Of a stretch of DNA of 64,000 bases, positions 35,438-43,500 are shown one piece after another. The position numbers were made by a program, and so were the translations under genes. Each line of letters begins with the position of its first letter. Within the stretch, counting starts at the first letter, position 1. The notes beneath the pieces were generated by a model. The model saw only the letters and a program-made list of their open reading frames with translations. It was not told where the DNA came from and searched no databases. The stretch comes from Flavobacterium caeni (GTDB taxonomy: Bacteria; Bacteroidota; Bacteroidia; Flavobacteriales; Flavobacteriaceae), in assembly GCF_900101895.1 (NCBI RefSeq), contig NZ_FMVF01000005.1, positions 229,481-293,480 of the forward strand. The letters are read 5' to 3'.

Positions 35438-35588
35438 CGGGTTTGAAAGGGGATTTGGCGTTGGCAAGATAAGACAAAAACGTTATTTTTACATTCAAAA
35501 TTAGAAATATCAGATTTAACGTAAAAAAAAACAAAGATGCGGTAGGGTAATCCCGCCGTGGCTTGTTACAATCCAAATAAACCGATAA

Positions 35589-36938
35589 ATGATCAGTAAA
35601 CTCAAGTGGGTGCTCGTGTGTTCGGTCGTGGCCGTCTTGTTTTCATGCCAGGACGAATCGCGGTCGAGCTACGTCAGCGATCAGGCGCTGGACAAAGCCG
35701 CGCCGCTCTCGAACAAATTGCACCGCGTGGCACTGGCAATCGCGCCCAACGACAATGTGGTGGACAGCGCCAGTTGTTTTAAGGTAAAATTGCCCGTACA
35801 GGTCGCCGTCAATGGAACATCGATGCTGATCGAACAACCCGAAGACTACCGCGAAGTGGCCGATTTGCTGGCCGTGCCGGGCAACCATCCGGATCCTATC
35901 GCATTCCAATATCCGATTACGATTACCTATGACAACGGCAACCAGTTGACGGTTTCATCCGACGACCAACTCGACCAATTGCGGCAACAGTGCCCGACAG
36001 ATGCGTCGATGACACCCATCAAATGCATCAATGCGGGCTATCCGTTTTCGATTTCGCTGTACGATCCGGTGTCGCAAACGCCGCAAATCATGAATATTTC
36101 GGACGGGTCGGTACTGTTGGCGTTTTTCGAGAATTTGACGTCTGAACAATTTTACCAGATCAACTATCCGATTACCTTGGTCGAGGGCGAAGGTTTTACA
36201 CAACAAATCACCAACAATGCGGCGCTGCAGAGTTTTATCGATACGTTTGGCGACCAATGTTCCTCGTGTGATAACCAAGGCATTTTAATCGACAACGATT
36301 TGATCCTGTACATCCCGTTTGCCAATGAAGTAGCCGATTTGACCGGGTTTTCTACACCGGTTGTGCCCGACCAAGGCGTTGGGTTCGTTGCCGACCGCAG
36401 CGGCAATCCCAATGCGGCTTTTTCGTTTTTATCGGCAGGTACCAATACGTTGCAGATCAACGCGACGGCGCAAAACAATTGGCTTCAGTCCGATGGATTC
36501 ACGATCAGTTTGTGGTTCAACAGGCAAAATCCGCAGGTGTTCGACTTTGAACGGCTTTTGGTGAACGAACAATTCGAATTGTCGCTGGGCAACCAATTCA
36601 ACCAGGAAATCCGAAGCCCTTTTGTGCTGGCCACCGGTCTGTCGACACCGCTTTACGATACGGGTTGGGTGCAGGGCGGCATGCTCGGCGAGCTCAACCA
36701 ATGGCACCATCTGGTTGTGGTGTACAACGGCGAAACGCTTTACCTGTACCGCGACGGCGTGTTGCAAAGTACAACCGCCATGGTCGAATTTTCGGGCAGT
36801 ATGTTGGGCGGTGGCGTTTTGGGTCAAAATTTCAGGGGTTACCTCGACGACATCCGCATGTACAAGCGCGCGTTGAATCAGCAGGAAATAGACACGTTGT
36901 TCAGCATGGACGGCGATGCCAACACCTGCATGGATTAG
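35589..36938 (+). CDS. LamG-domain lipoprotein with duplicated Cys-bounded modules
   Basis: The 449-residue precursor has a lipoprotein signal (VVAVLFSC, lipidated Cys20). Two related modules follow: residues 63-135 and 146-224. Each begins and ends with a cysteine and contains a YPIT segment (QYPITITYDNGNQLTVSS; NYPITLVEGEGF). A LamG/concanavalin-like domain fills about 235-445 (SDGFTISLWFNR, WHHLVVVYNGETLYLYRDGV, GYLDDIRMYKRALNQQEI). LamG domains bind glycans or proteins. It is divergent from the FecI/FecR/receptor operon with about 150 bases between starts. It may be the surface ligand-binder of that signalling system. That link is inference. Confidence 0.87.
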   Translation: MISKLKWVLVCSVVAVLFSCQDESRSSYVSDQALDKAAPLSNKLHRVALAIAPNDNVVDSASCFKVKLPVQVAVNGTSMLIEQPEDYREVADLLAVPGNHPDPIAFQYPITITYDNGNQLTVSSDDQLDQLRQQCPTDASMTPIKCINAGYPFSISLYDPVSQTPQIMNISDGSVLLAFFENLTSEQFYQINYPITLVEGEGFTQQITNNAALQSFIDTFGDQCSSCDNQGILIDNDLILYIPFANEVADLTGFSTPVVPDQGVGFVADRSGNPNAAFSFLSAGTNTLQINATAQNNWLQSDGFTISLWFNRQNPQVFDFERLLVNEQFELSLGNQFNQEIRSPFVLATGLSTPLYDTGWVQGGMLGELNQWHHLVVVYNGETLYLYRDGVLQSTTAMVEFSGSMLGGGVLGQNFRGYLDDIRMYKRALNQQEIDTLFSMDGDANTCMD

Positions 36939-36963
36939 AGTTAGTAGTTAAGTTATATACCCA

Positions 36964-36997
36964 AAAAAGCCGGTCTTGTGAGAGGCCGGTTTTTTTA
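36964..36997 (+). terminator. Terminator of the LamG lipoprotein gene
   Basis: AAAGCCGG and CCGGTTTT pair around a short loop (one G-T pair) and are followed by a T-run. Confidence 0.75.
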
Positions 36998-37019
36998 TTC
37001 GGATTGGCCAAAATCGCAC

Positions 37020-37050
37020 TTGATACCTTACCCGATTTGTGTTATATTTG
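37020..37050 (+). promoter_or_regulatory. Promoter of ffh
   Basis: TTG (37020-37022) and TATATTTG (37043-37050) are 20 bases apart, a textbook Bacteroidota promoter. The start of ffh lies 24 bases after the -7 box. Confidence 0.7.
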
Positions 37051-37073
37051 CAGCTTCACAAAACTGAATCACG

Positions 37074-38411
37074 ATGTTTGATAATTTAAGCGACAAGCTC
37101 GACAAGGCGTTCCACATACTCAAAGGGCACGGCAAGATCACCGAGGTCAACGTGGCCGAAACCCTCAAGGAAGTGCGTCGTGCGCTTTTGGATGCCGACG
37201 TCAACTTTAAGATCGCCAAGGATTTTACCACGCGCGTCAAGGACAAGGCTATCGGCCAGAACGTATTGACTACGTTGCAACCGGGACAATTGCTCGTGAA
37301 GTTGGTCAAGGACGAACTCACCGAACTCATGGGTGGCGACGTTGCCGGAATCAACCTTTCGGGGCATCCCACCGTCATCTTGATGTCGGGTCTGCAAGGC
37401 TCGGGTAAAACGACGTTCTCGGGCAAGCTCGCCCATTATCTCAAGACCAAGAAAAATAAAAAACCATTGCTCGTGGCCTGTGACGTCTACCGTCCGGCGG
37501 CCATCGACCAGTTGCACGTCGTGGGCGGGCAAATTGGCGTAGAGGTGTATTCGGAGCGCGACAACAACAATCCGGTGAGCATCGCCGAAAACGCGATCAA
37601 GCACGCCAAATCGAACGGCTTTAACGTGGTCATCGTCGATACGGCGGGTCGTTTGGCTGTAGACGAGGAAATGATGAACGAAATCGCCAACGTACACAAG
37701 GCGATCCAACCGCAGGAAACGTTGTTCGTGGTCGATTCGATGACAGGGCAGGACGCGGTGAACACGGCCAAGGCGTTCAACGACCGACTCGATTTTGACG
37801 GTGTGATCCTGACCAAACTCGACGGCGATACGCGCGGTGGTGCGGCATTGTCGATCAAATCGGTGGTCAACAAACCGATCAAATTTGTCGGAACGGGCGA
37901 AAAGATGGAAGCCATCGACGTGTTTTATCCGTCGCGTATGGCCGAAAGAATCCTCGGCATGGGCGACGTCGTGTCGCTCGTAGAACGCGCCCAAGAGCAG
38001 TTCGACGAAGAGGAAGCGCGCAAATTGCAAAAGAAGATTGCCAAGAACGAATTCGGATTCGACGATTTCCTGACGCAAATCCAGCAGGTCAAGAAAATGG
38101 GCAACATGAAAGACCTCGTCGGCATGATCCCGGGTGCTTCGAAAGCGATGAAGGATGTCGAGATCGAAGACGACGCGTTCAAGCACATCGAGGCCATCAT
38201 CCATTCGATGACCCCAAAGGAGCGCAGCAAACCGTCGATCATCGATGTCAAACGCAAAAACCGCATCGCCAAAGGATCAGGCACCAAAATCGAACAAGTC
38301 AACCAGCTCATGAAGCAATTCGACCAAATGAGCAAAATGATGAAGATGATGCAAGGTCCGGGCGGCAAAAACCTCATGAAAATGATGGGCGGCATGAAGG
38401 GAATGAGATAG
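37074..38411 (+). CDS. ffh: Signal recognition particle protein Ffh
   Basis: The 445-residue GTPase has an N domain, a G domain with GLQGSGKTTFSGKLA (G1), DTAGRLAVDEEM (G3) and TKLDGDTRGGAAL (G4/insertion), and a methionine-rich M domain ending MMKMMQGPGGKNLMKMMGGM. It binds 4.5S RNA and signal sequences and delivers ribosomes to FtsY at the membrane. The length and motif set are complete. It is followed by an inverted pair of octamer arrays and then folD, which probably has separate expression. Confidence 0.97.
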   Translation: MFDNLSDKLDKAFHILKGHGKITEVNVAETLKEVRRALLDADVNFKIAKDFTTRVKDKAIGQNVLTTLQPGQLLVKLVKDELTELMGGDVAGINLSGHPTVILMSGLQGSGKTTFSGKLAHYLKTKKNKKPLLVACDVYRPAAIDQLHVVGGQIGVEVYSERDNNNPVSIAENAIKHAKSNGFNVVIVDTAGRLAVDEEMMNEIANVHKAIQPQETLFVVDSMTGQDAVNTAKAFNDRLDFDGVILTKLDGDTRGGAALSIKSVVNKPIKFVGTGEKMEAIDVFYPSRMAERILGMGDVVSLVERAQEQFDEEEARKLQKKIAKNEFGFDDFLTQIQQVKKMGNMKDLVGMIPGASKAMKDVEIEDDAFKHIEAIIHSMTPKERSKPSIIDVKRKNRIAKGSGTKIEQVNQLMKQFDQMSKMMKMMQGPGGKNLMKMMGGMKGMR

Positions 38412-38412
38412 T

Positions 38413-38448
38413 AATTTGAAAATTTGGAAATTTGAAAATTTGAAAATT
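38413..38448. repeat. Octamer array TTTGAAAA, left member of an inverted pair
   Basis: Four to five degenerate units of TTTGAAAA follow the ffh stop. The reverse-complement array stands at 38530-38563, 81 bases away, so the transcript could fold into a long hairpin between ffh and folD. Confidence 0.75.
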
Positions 38449-38529
38449 GCTTTGCTGCAAGTGTCAAGATTTCGGTTCCTAATGAAGTTCGTATCAAATA
38501 CTAGTCATTTTTCTAAACCGATTTTTCCA

Positions 38530-38563
38530 TTTTCAAATTTTCAAATTTTCAAATTTTCAAATT
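38530..38563. repeat. Octamer array TTTTCAAA, right member of an inverted pair
   Basis: Four perfect TTTTCAAA units end five bases before the folD start codon and mirror the array at 38413-38448. Confidence 0.8.
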
Positions 38564-38567
38564 CGCA

Positions 38568-39452
38568 ATGCAACTACTAGACGGAAAACAAACTTCAGAA
38601 AACATCAAGAACGAAATCGCAGCCGAAGTCGCCGGGATGAAGGCGCGCGGTGAGAAAGTCCCGCATTTGGCCGCGGTCATCGTGGGGAACGACGGCGCCA
38701 GCTTGACTTATGTGGGCAGTAAGGTCAAGGCGTGTGAGCGCGTCGGGTTCGAATCGACTTTGGTCAAGATGCCGAGCACGACGTCGGAAACCGAACTCTT
38801 GAAGAAAATCAAACAGCTCAACGAAGACAATAACATTGACGGATTCATAGTCCAGTTGCCGCTCCCCAAGCAAATCGACACGCAAAAAGTGCTAATGGCC
38901 ATCGACCCGAGCAAGGACGTAGACGGTTTCCATCCCGAGAATTTTGGAAAGATGGCGCTTGACATGAGTACGTTTATTCCGGCGACGCCGTTCGGGATCT
39001 TGGAATTACTCGAGCGTTACAACGTCGAAACCAAGGGTAAACATACGGTCGTTATTGGGCGTAGCCACATCGTCGGTCGCCCGATGAGTATTTTGATGGG
39101 ACGCAAAGGTTTTCCGGGCAATTCGACCGTGACCCTTACGCACAGTTACACCAAAAACATCTCGCAGATCACGACCCAGGCCGATATCATCATCACCGCG
39201 TTGGGCGTACCGAATTACCTCAAAGCCGAAATGATCAAGGACGATGCCGTGGTCATAGACGTGGGCATCACGCGGGTAGAGGACAAGGACAGCGAGAAAG
39301 GTTACATCATCACGGGCGATGTCGATTTCGAAAACGTCAGCAAAAAAGCGTCCTACATTACGCCGGTTCCGGGTGGCGTGGGGCCGATGACGATTGCGAT
39401 GTTGCTCAAGAACACGCTGTTGGCAAGGGAACAACGCAAAGCCTTATCATAA
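38568..39452 (+). CDS. folD: Bifunctional methylenetetrahydrofolate dehydrogenase/cyclohydrolase
   Basis: The 294-residue enzyme has the FolD motifs: TYVGSKVKACERVGF with the catalytic lysine, GFIVQLPLPKQID, KDVDGFHPENFG, and the NADP-binding GRSHIVGRPMSILM. PVPGGVGPMTIAMLLKNT closes the active site. It interconverts methylene-, methenyl- and formyl-tetrahydrofolate in the cytoplasm. The length is normal. It converges with rluF, and the two share a symmetrical terminator. Confidence 0.97.
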   Translation: MQLLDGKQTSENIKNEIAAEVAGMKARGEKVPHLAAVIVGNDGASLTYVGSKVKACERVGFESTLVKMPSTTSETELLKKIKQLNEDNNIDGFIVQLPLPKQIDTQKVLMAIDPSKDVDGFHPENFGKMALDMSTFIPATPFGILELLERYNVETKGKHTVVIGRSHIVGRPMSILMGRKGFPGNSTVTLTHSYTKNISQITTQADIIITALGVPNYLKAEMIKDDAVVIDVGITRVEDKDSEKGYIITGDVDFENVSKKASYITPVPGGVGPMTIAMLLKNTLLAREQRKALS

Positions 39453-39479
39453 AAAAAGCCCCGAATCCTGGGCTTTTTT
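39451..39479. terminator. Bidirectional terminator between folD and rluF
   Basis: AAAAGCCC and GGGCTTTT pair around CGAATCCT with A/T runs on both sides. It can serve both convergent genes. Confidence 0.85.
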
Positions 39480-39482
39480 GTT

Positions 39483-40610
39483 TTAGTATTCACCTTTTTT
39501 GCGGTAGGTGGGATCGTCCTTCGAAATGACCTGCACGTTCCACCGTTTGCCGGTTTTGGGCTGGTCCGACAGCGTTTCGTTGGCCGGCTTTTCGGACGGT
39601 TTTTCGAAAGGTTTCTTATCGATGATTTTGGAATCTTCTTTTTTGACGAATTCTACGTTGCGCTTCTTGGCGGTTGGTTTTTCATCGCTTGCCGGTTTTT
39701 CGTCGCGCATGGTTTTGGTGTCTTCACGCTGGACGAATTCGACGTTCCAACGCGGCTTTTTCTCTGCCGATTCGCGTTTGGGCTGGTCGCGGTTGCTTCG
39801 TTTTTCGCCCTGGAATGGCTTGCGTTCGGTGCTTCTTGACTCTTGACTCTTGACTCTTGGTTCTTTCTCAACCTTCGGCAAACTCGCTTCCTCGGTCTTG
39901 CTCGACGGTTCGATGAGTTGGTTGAGTTCTACAATTTCGGCATCGGTCAAATCGCGCCAGCGGCCTTGCGGCAAATCGAGCGAAATGTTGATGATCCGGA
40001 TGCGGATGAGCCGCGTCACCTCGTAACCCAAGTATTCGCACATGCGACGGATTTGTCGGTTGAGCCCTTGCGTGAGGATGATCTTGAACGTGTATTTGCT
40101 GATTTGTTCGACATGGCATTTGCGCGTGACGGTATCCAAAATCGGGACGCCATTGCCCATCCGGTCGATGAAACGCGAGGTGATGGGTTTGTCTACCGTG
40201 ACCGTGTATTCCTTTTCGTGGTTGTTGCGCGCACGAAGGATTTTGTTGACGATGTCGCCGTCGTTGGTCATGAAAATCAGCCCTTCGGATGCTTTGTCGA
40301 GACGGCCGATCGGAAAAATCCTTTTGGGATAGTTGATGAAATCGACAATGTTGTCCTTGACTTCGAGGTTGGTCGTACATTCGATACCGGGCGGCTTGTT
40401 GAACGCGAGATAGACGGGTTTTTCGTTTTTTTCGCGCACGATTTTACCGTCGATGCGCACCTCGTCGTCGTTCGAGACCTTCATACCCATGATGGCCGGC
40501 GCGCCGTTGACCGTCACGCGGCCCTGTTCGATATATTCGTCGGCTTCGCGGCGCGAGCAGAATCCGGTTTCGCCTATGTATTTGTTGAGGCGTTTTTGTT
40601 CTTGTTCCAT
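39483..40610 (-). CDS. rluF: 23S rRNA pseudouridine synthase RluF-like with repetitive C-terminal tail
   Basis: The 375-residue protein has an S4 RNA-binding domain (about 5-60; [20 protein letters not shown]) and an RsuA/RluB/E/F-type synthase domain (about 65-240). The catalytic aspartate is in [13 protein letters not shown], and [18 protein letters not shown] is typical for RluF. RluF modifies U2604 of 23S rRNA. The last 130 residues are charged and low in complexity. They contain three copies of an RWNVEFVxxED-type motif, and a stretch VKSQESRST encoded by three AGAGTCA heptamers (39834-39860). The tail is unusual compared with E. coli RluF and may be disordered. Confidence 0.9.
   Translation of the reverse strand: MEQEQKRLNKYIGETGFCSRREADEYIEQGRVTVNGAPAIMGMKVSNDDEVRIDGKIVREKNEKPVYLAFNKPPGIECTTNLEVKDNIVDFINYPKRIFPIGRLDKASEGLIFMTNDGDIVNKILRARNNHEKEYTVTVDKPITSRFIDRMGNGVPILDTVTRKCHVEQISKYTFKIILTQGLNRQIRRMCEYLGYEVTRLIRIRIINISLDLPQGRWRDLTDAEIVELNQLIEPSSKTEEASLPKVEKEPRVKSQESRSTERKPFQGEKRSNRDQPKRESAEKKPRWNVEFVQREDTKTMRDEKPASDEKPTAKKRNVEFVKKEDSKIIDKKPFEKPSEKPANETLSDQPKTGKRWNVQVISKDDPTYRKKGEY
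39834..39860 (-). repeat. AGAGTCA heptamer array inside the rluF coding sequence
   Basis: Three heptamers (21 bases, so the frame is kept) lie within the C-terminal tail of RluF. The same heptamer is arrayed in the intergenic region at 58285-58356. Confidence 0.75.
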
Positions 40611-40651
40611 ACGGCAAAGGTAATTGATTTCCGATTGGAATTTGGAATTTT

Positions 40652-40745
40652 AGCCCTGATTGAAACGGAAATCCTTTTGTGTAGTCCCGACACTTCGGGA
40701 CGAAACAAAAGATTGCAGTGGAAAGCAGGTTCCTGGCTCCTAATC
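40652..40745 (-). repeat. Dispersed hairpin element family 1, copy A
   Basis: The element runs from the TAG stop of the downstream-facing hydrolase gene (40742-40740) outward as TAGGAGC... and ends in a GATTGAAACGGAAATCC-type border. Its central hairpin pairs TTTTGT (40675-40680) with ACAAAA (40705-40710). Inside it is a second stem GTCCCGA/TCGGGAC (40684-40701). Copies B, C and D share the flanks but not the arm sequence. Confidence 0.8.
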
Positions 40746-41585
40746 TTTCGCCAAAAAATCCCGCACCTTGCCATACAATACGTCGTCGTGCATCGAATGG
40801 CCCAAGCCTTTGGTTTCGATAAACGTGGCCTGCTTCCAGGACTGGGCAATCTTTTTCGCTTCGGCAAACGCGACCACCTCGTCGTTTACATCGTGTGCGA
40901 TGATGCCGTCAAGAAGCAATTTCTCGCCAAAGATGCTGGCGGTAAAATCGCGTGTCCTGATTTGGAAATTATCGGTGAAATATTGCTCAAGCATCAGGAT
41001 CATGCGGTTGTTCAGGCCCAACATTTTGCCAAAGTTGTCCACCAGAATTTGAAAATCCGACGGCGTACCCAAAAGCACCATCTTGCTCACGCCGGTGTCG
41101 GGGTAACGGTATTGGTGGTATACGCAGGCCGCGCCGCCAATCGAATGGCCTACCAGTGCATCGGGTTTGAATTTTTGGACGGCCACATCGATGAATTCGG
41201 CATAACGCGGTACGGTAAACTCCACGCCACTCGAAAGCCCATGCGCAGGCGCATCGACGGCTACAACGGTACTGCCCGATTGTCTTAAGTAGGGCAGCAG
41301 TTGCTCCCAACGCGCGGCATTGCTTTCCCAACCGTGTACGAGTAACACCACATGGGTATTGCCTTTCCAGGTGTAAAATTGCACCTGGTGACCGTCATAG
41401 GCAAAGGTTTCGGCCTGCGTTTCGCGCAACACTTCGGGAAGTTTCTCTTTGTGCAAGCGGCCCTCGCGCGGCTGGCTGAAAAATTGGTAGGCGAGCCGTT
41501 TGGCCTTTTGCGGACGCGCGTAACTCAGGATGTTCAAATACAATCCGATTGATTTGGTGAGCAGGAAAATCTTGATCTTGCGCAT
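40740..41585 (-). CDS. Alpha/beta-fold hydrolase
   Basis: The 281-residue protein has an N-terminal amphipathic stretch and then a hydrolase core: VVLLVHGWESNAARWEQLLP, the nucleophile elbow VGHSIGGAACVY, and a closing histidine in KGLGHSMHDD. The substrate is unknown. HDVNDEVV near residue 230 carries the likely acidic residue. The stop codon is shared with copy A of the dispersed hairpin element. The start codon lies directly beside the terminator of the upstream coiled-coil gene, so it probably has its own promoter or depends on read-through. Confidence 0.9.
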   Translation of the reverse strand: MRKIKIFLLTKSIGLYLNILSYARPQKAKRLAYQFFSQPREGRLHKEKLPEVLRETQAETFAYDGHQVQFYTWKGNTHVVLLVHGWESNAARWEQLLPYLRQSGSTVVAVDAPAHGLSSGVEFTVPRYAEFIDVAVQKFKPDALVGHSIGGAACVYHQYRYPDTGVSKMVLLGTPSDFQILVDNFGKMLGLNNRMILMLEQYFTDNFQIRTRDFTASIFGEKLLLDGIIAHDVNDEVVAFAEAKKIAQSWKQATFIETKGLGHSMHDDVLYGKVRDFLAKD

Positions 41586-41610
41586 AAAAAAAGCCCCGCG
41601 AACGAGGCTT
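41585..41610 (-). terminator. Terminator of the nif3/coiled-coil operon with TTCG loop
   Basis: On the minus strand AAGCCTCG-TTCG-CGGGGCTT forms an eight-pair stem (one T-G pair) with a stable tetraloop, followed by TTTTTT. It overlaps the start codon of the next gene. Confidence 0.88.
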
Positions 41611-41615
41611 GTGTA

Positions 41616-42398
41616 TTAGAATTGCGAAAACAATTGTTTCATTTTTTCTCTTTCCTCTTCGGCCAGCGAAGAATCGACCAGGATACGGCCCGAATGTTCA
41701 TCGGTGATGATTTTCTTTCTGCCGGCAATCTCTACCTGCGTTTGCGGCGGAATCGTAAAGAACGAACCTGCCGACGCACCGCGTTCGATTGATACGACGG
41801 CCAAACCGTTGCGTACGCTGCTGCGGATGCGTTTGTAGGCGGTAAGCAAACGCGCTTCGATCAAGGCTTCGAACTCGGCCGATTTCTCAGACAGGAACGC
41901 TTCCTCTTTTTCGGTTTCGGCCATGATGTCGGCCAATTCAGATTTTTTGTGTTTGAGGTGGCTCGACTTGGCTTCGAGTTTTTCTTTTGAGCTGGCGATG
42001 ATTTCCTTTTTGCTTTCCATCGACGCCTTCATCTCCTTGATTTGTTTTTCGGCCAATTGGATTTCGAGTTCCTGGAATTCGACTTCCTTGGTCAACGAGT
42101 TGAATTCGCGGTTGTTGCGAACGCTTTCTTGTTGTTTCTGGTATTTTTTGATGGCCGTTTGGTGGTCTTCGATTGCGTTTTTCTTGGCTTTGATCTGGTC
42201 TTCGATCACGTCCAAATCTTGCTTGAGTTTTTCGGTACGGGTAGTGAGTCCGGCCACTTCGTCTTCCAAATCCTCTACTTCGAGCGGCAATTCACCTCTT
42301 ACATTCCTGATTTCATCAATTCTGGTGTCGATCAATTGCAGGTCATACAACGCTCTCAATTTCTCTTCCACGCTCAATTCTTTGGTATTCGTAGCCAT
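41616..42398 (-). CDS. Coiled-coil protein of the C4-type zinc-ribbon (DUF164) family lacking all cysteines
   Basis: The 260-residue protein has a long alpha-helical coiled coil (about 10-185; LEDEVAGLTTRTEKLKQDLD onward). A small C-terminal domain follows, with SIERGASAGSFFTIPPQTQV and ITDEHSGRILVD. In the family this domain is a zinc ribbon with two CxxC pairs; here those positions carry Ser, Thr, His and Ser, and the whole protein contains no cysteine. It should not bind zinc in the usual way. It is three bases downstream of the Nif3-like gene, the usual partner in this phylum, and probably cotranscribed. The function is unknown. Confidence 0.88.
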   Translation of the reverse strand: MATNTKELSVEEKLRALYDLQLIDTRIDEIRNVRGELPLEVEDLEDEVAGLTTRTEKLKQDLDVIEDQIKAKKNAIEDHQTAIKKYQKQQESVRNNREFNSLTKEVEFQELEIQLAEKQIKEMKASMESKKEIIASSKEKLEAKSSHLKHKKSELADIMAETEKEEAFLSEKSAEFEALIEARLLTAYKRIRSSVRNGLAVVSIERGASAGSFFTIPPQTQVEIAGRKKIITDEHSGRILVDSSLAEEEREKMKQLFSQF

Positions 42399-42401
42399 AT
42401 A

Positions 42402-43496
42402 TTAAAAGTACTTAACTGGATTTGTATTTTGTTCCGATAAAATGATGGCAAAATTAGTGATTTTTTTCATAAGAAAATCAGCAATGTAATTTTTTGTATA
42501 CCGCTCGCTTTCAAAATGTCCGACATCGCACAACAGTATGCGGTTTTCGGCTTGGTAAAAGTCGTGGTATTTGAGGTCGGCCGTCACCAGCGCATCGGCT
42601 CCGGCGGCCAGTGCGTGCTGGATGGCAAAGCTCCCCGATCCGCCCAAAACAGCTACTTTCTTTACGTTTTTTTCGCGTAAAGCCGAGTGTCGTATGCCGT
42701 CTGCACCGAGCTTGTCCTTGAGCTTTTGGAACAAGTCGCGTTCGCTGAGCGCCGTCTCGAATTCGCCCATCATGCCAAGGCCTATGTTTTGGTGCGCGTT
42801 CTGCAATTCGTAGATTTCATACGCTACTTCTTCGTAAAGGTGGTTCGCGAACAACGCTTTCAGGACTTTGGCTTCGCGGTGTTTTTCGAACGTGACTTCG
42901 ATCTTGATTTCCTCGGACTGTACAAATTCGAACCGTTCGCCCACCTCTGGATTGCTGTTTTCGTTGCCCATATAGGTGCCGATGCCCGACGAATTGAAAC
43001 TACAGTTCTCATAGTTCCCTATGTTGCCCGCGCCCGCGTCGAACAAGGCGTTGCGCAGTTTTTCGGCGTTTTCGGGTACGGTGTAGGTCACTAGTTTTTT
43101 GATGAAATTTTGTTTAGGGACCAGGATCTTGGTGTTCACAAGCCCCAACGCATCGCATAGAATTTTGTTGACGCCGTCTTTGTGGTTGTCGAGCGCCGTA
43201 TGCACCGCATAAATCGCGATGTTGTTTTGGATGGCTTTGAGCACCACGCGCTCGACATAGTTTTTGCCTGTGATTTTTTTGAGCCCCGAAAAAATAATCG
43301 GATGGAAACACACCACCAGGTTGCATTTTTTGGCCACGGCCTCGTCGATCACGGCTTCTAGCGCATCGTGGCATACCAAAATACCCGTGGCCTCGTTTTC
43401 GGCATTGCCCACGAGCAGCCCAACATTGTCGAAATCCTCGGCATAGGCCAGCGGCGCCATTTCTTCGAGAATCGGGAAAAAATCTTTAATTTTCAT
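42402..43496 (-). CDS. Nif3-like dinuclear metal-centre protein
   Basis: The 364-residue protein is a Nif3/YqfO family member with the central insertion seen in larger forms (about 130-235). Metal-ligand motifs are CFHPIIFSGLKKI, YAVHTALDNHKDG and, near the end, CDVGHFESERY. The usual first HH pair appears as FH here. Family members form toroidal hexamers, and some act as GTP cyclohydrolase-like or hydrolytic enzymes; the true role is unsettled. It precedes the coiled-coil gene by three bases and is probably the first or second gene of a minus-strand operon. Confidence 0.9.
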   Translation of the reverse strand: MKIKDFFPILEEMAPLAYAEDFDNVGLLVGNAENEATGILVCHDALEAVIDEAVAKKCNLVVCFHPIIFSGLKKITGKNYVERVVLKAIQNNIAIYAVHTALDNHKDGVNKILCDALGLVNTKILVPKQNFIKKLVTYTVPENAEKLRNALFDAGAGNIGNYENCSFNSSGIGTYMGNENSNPEVGERFEFVQSEEIKIEVTFEKHREAKVLKALFANHLYEEVAYEIYELQNAHQNIGLGMMGEFETALSERDLFQKLKDKLGADGIRHSALREKNVKKVAVLGGSGSFAIQHALAAGADALVTADLKYHDFYQAENRILLCDVGHFESERYTKNYIADFLMKKITNFAIILSEQNTNPVKYF

Positions 43497-43500
43497 AGTG

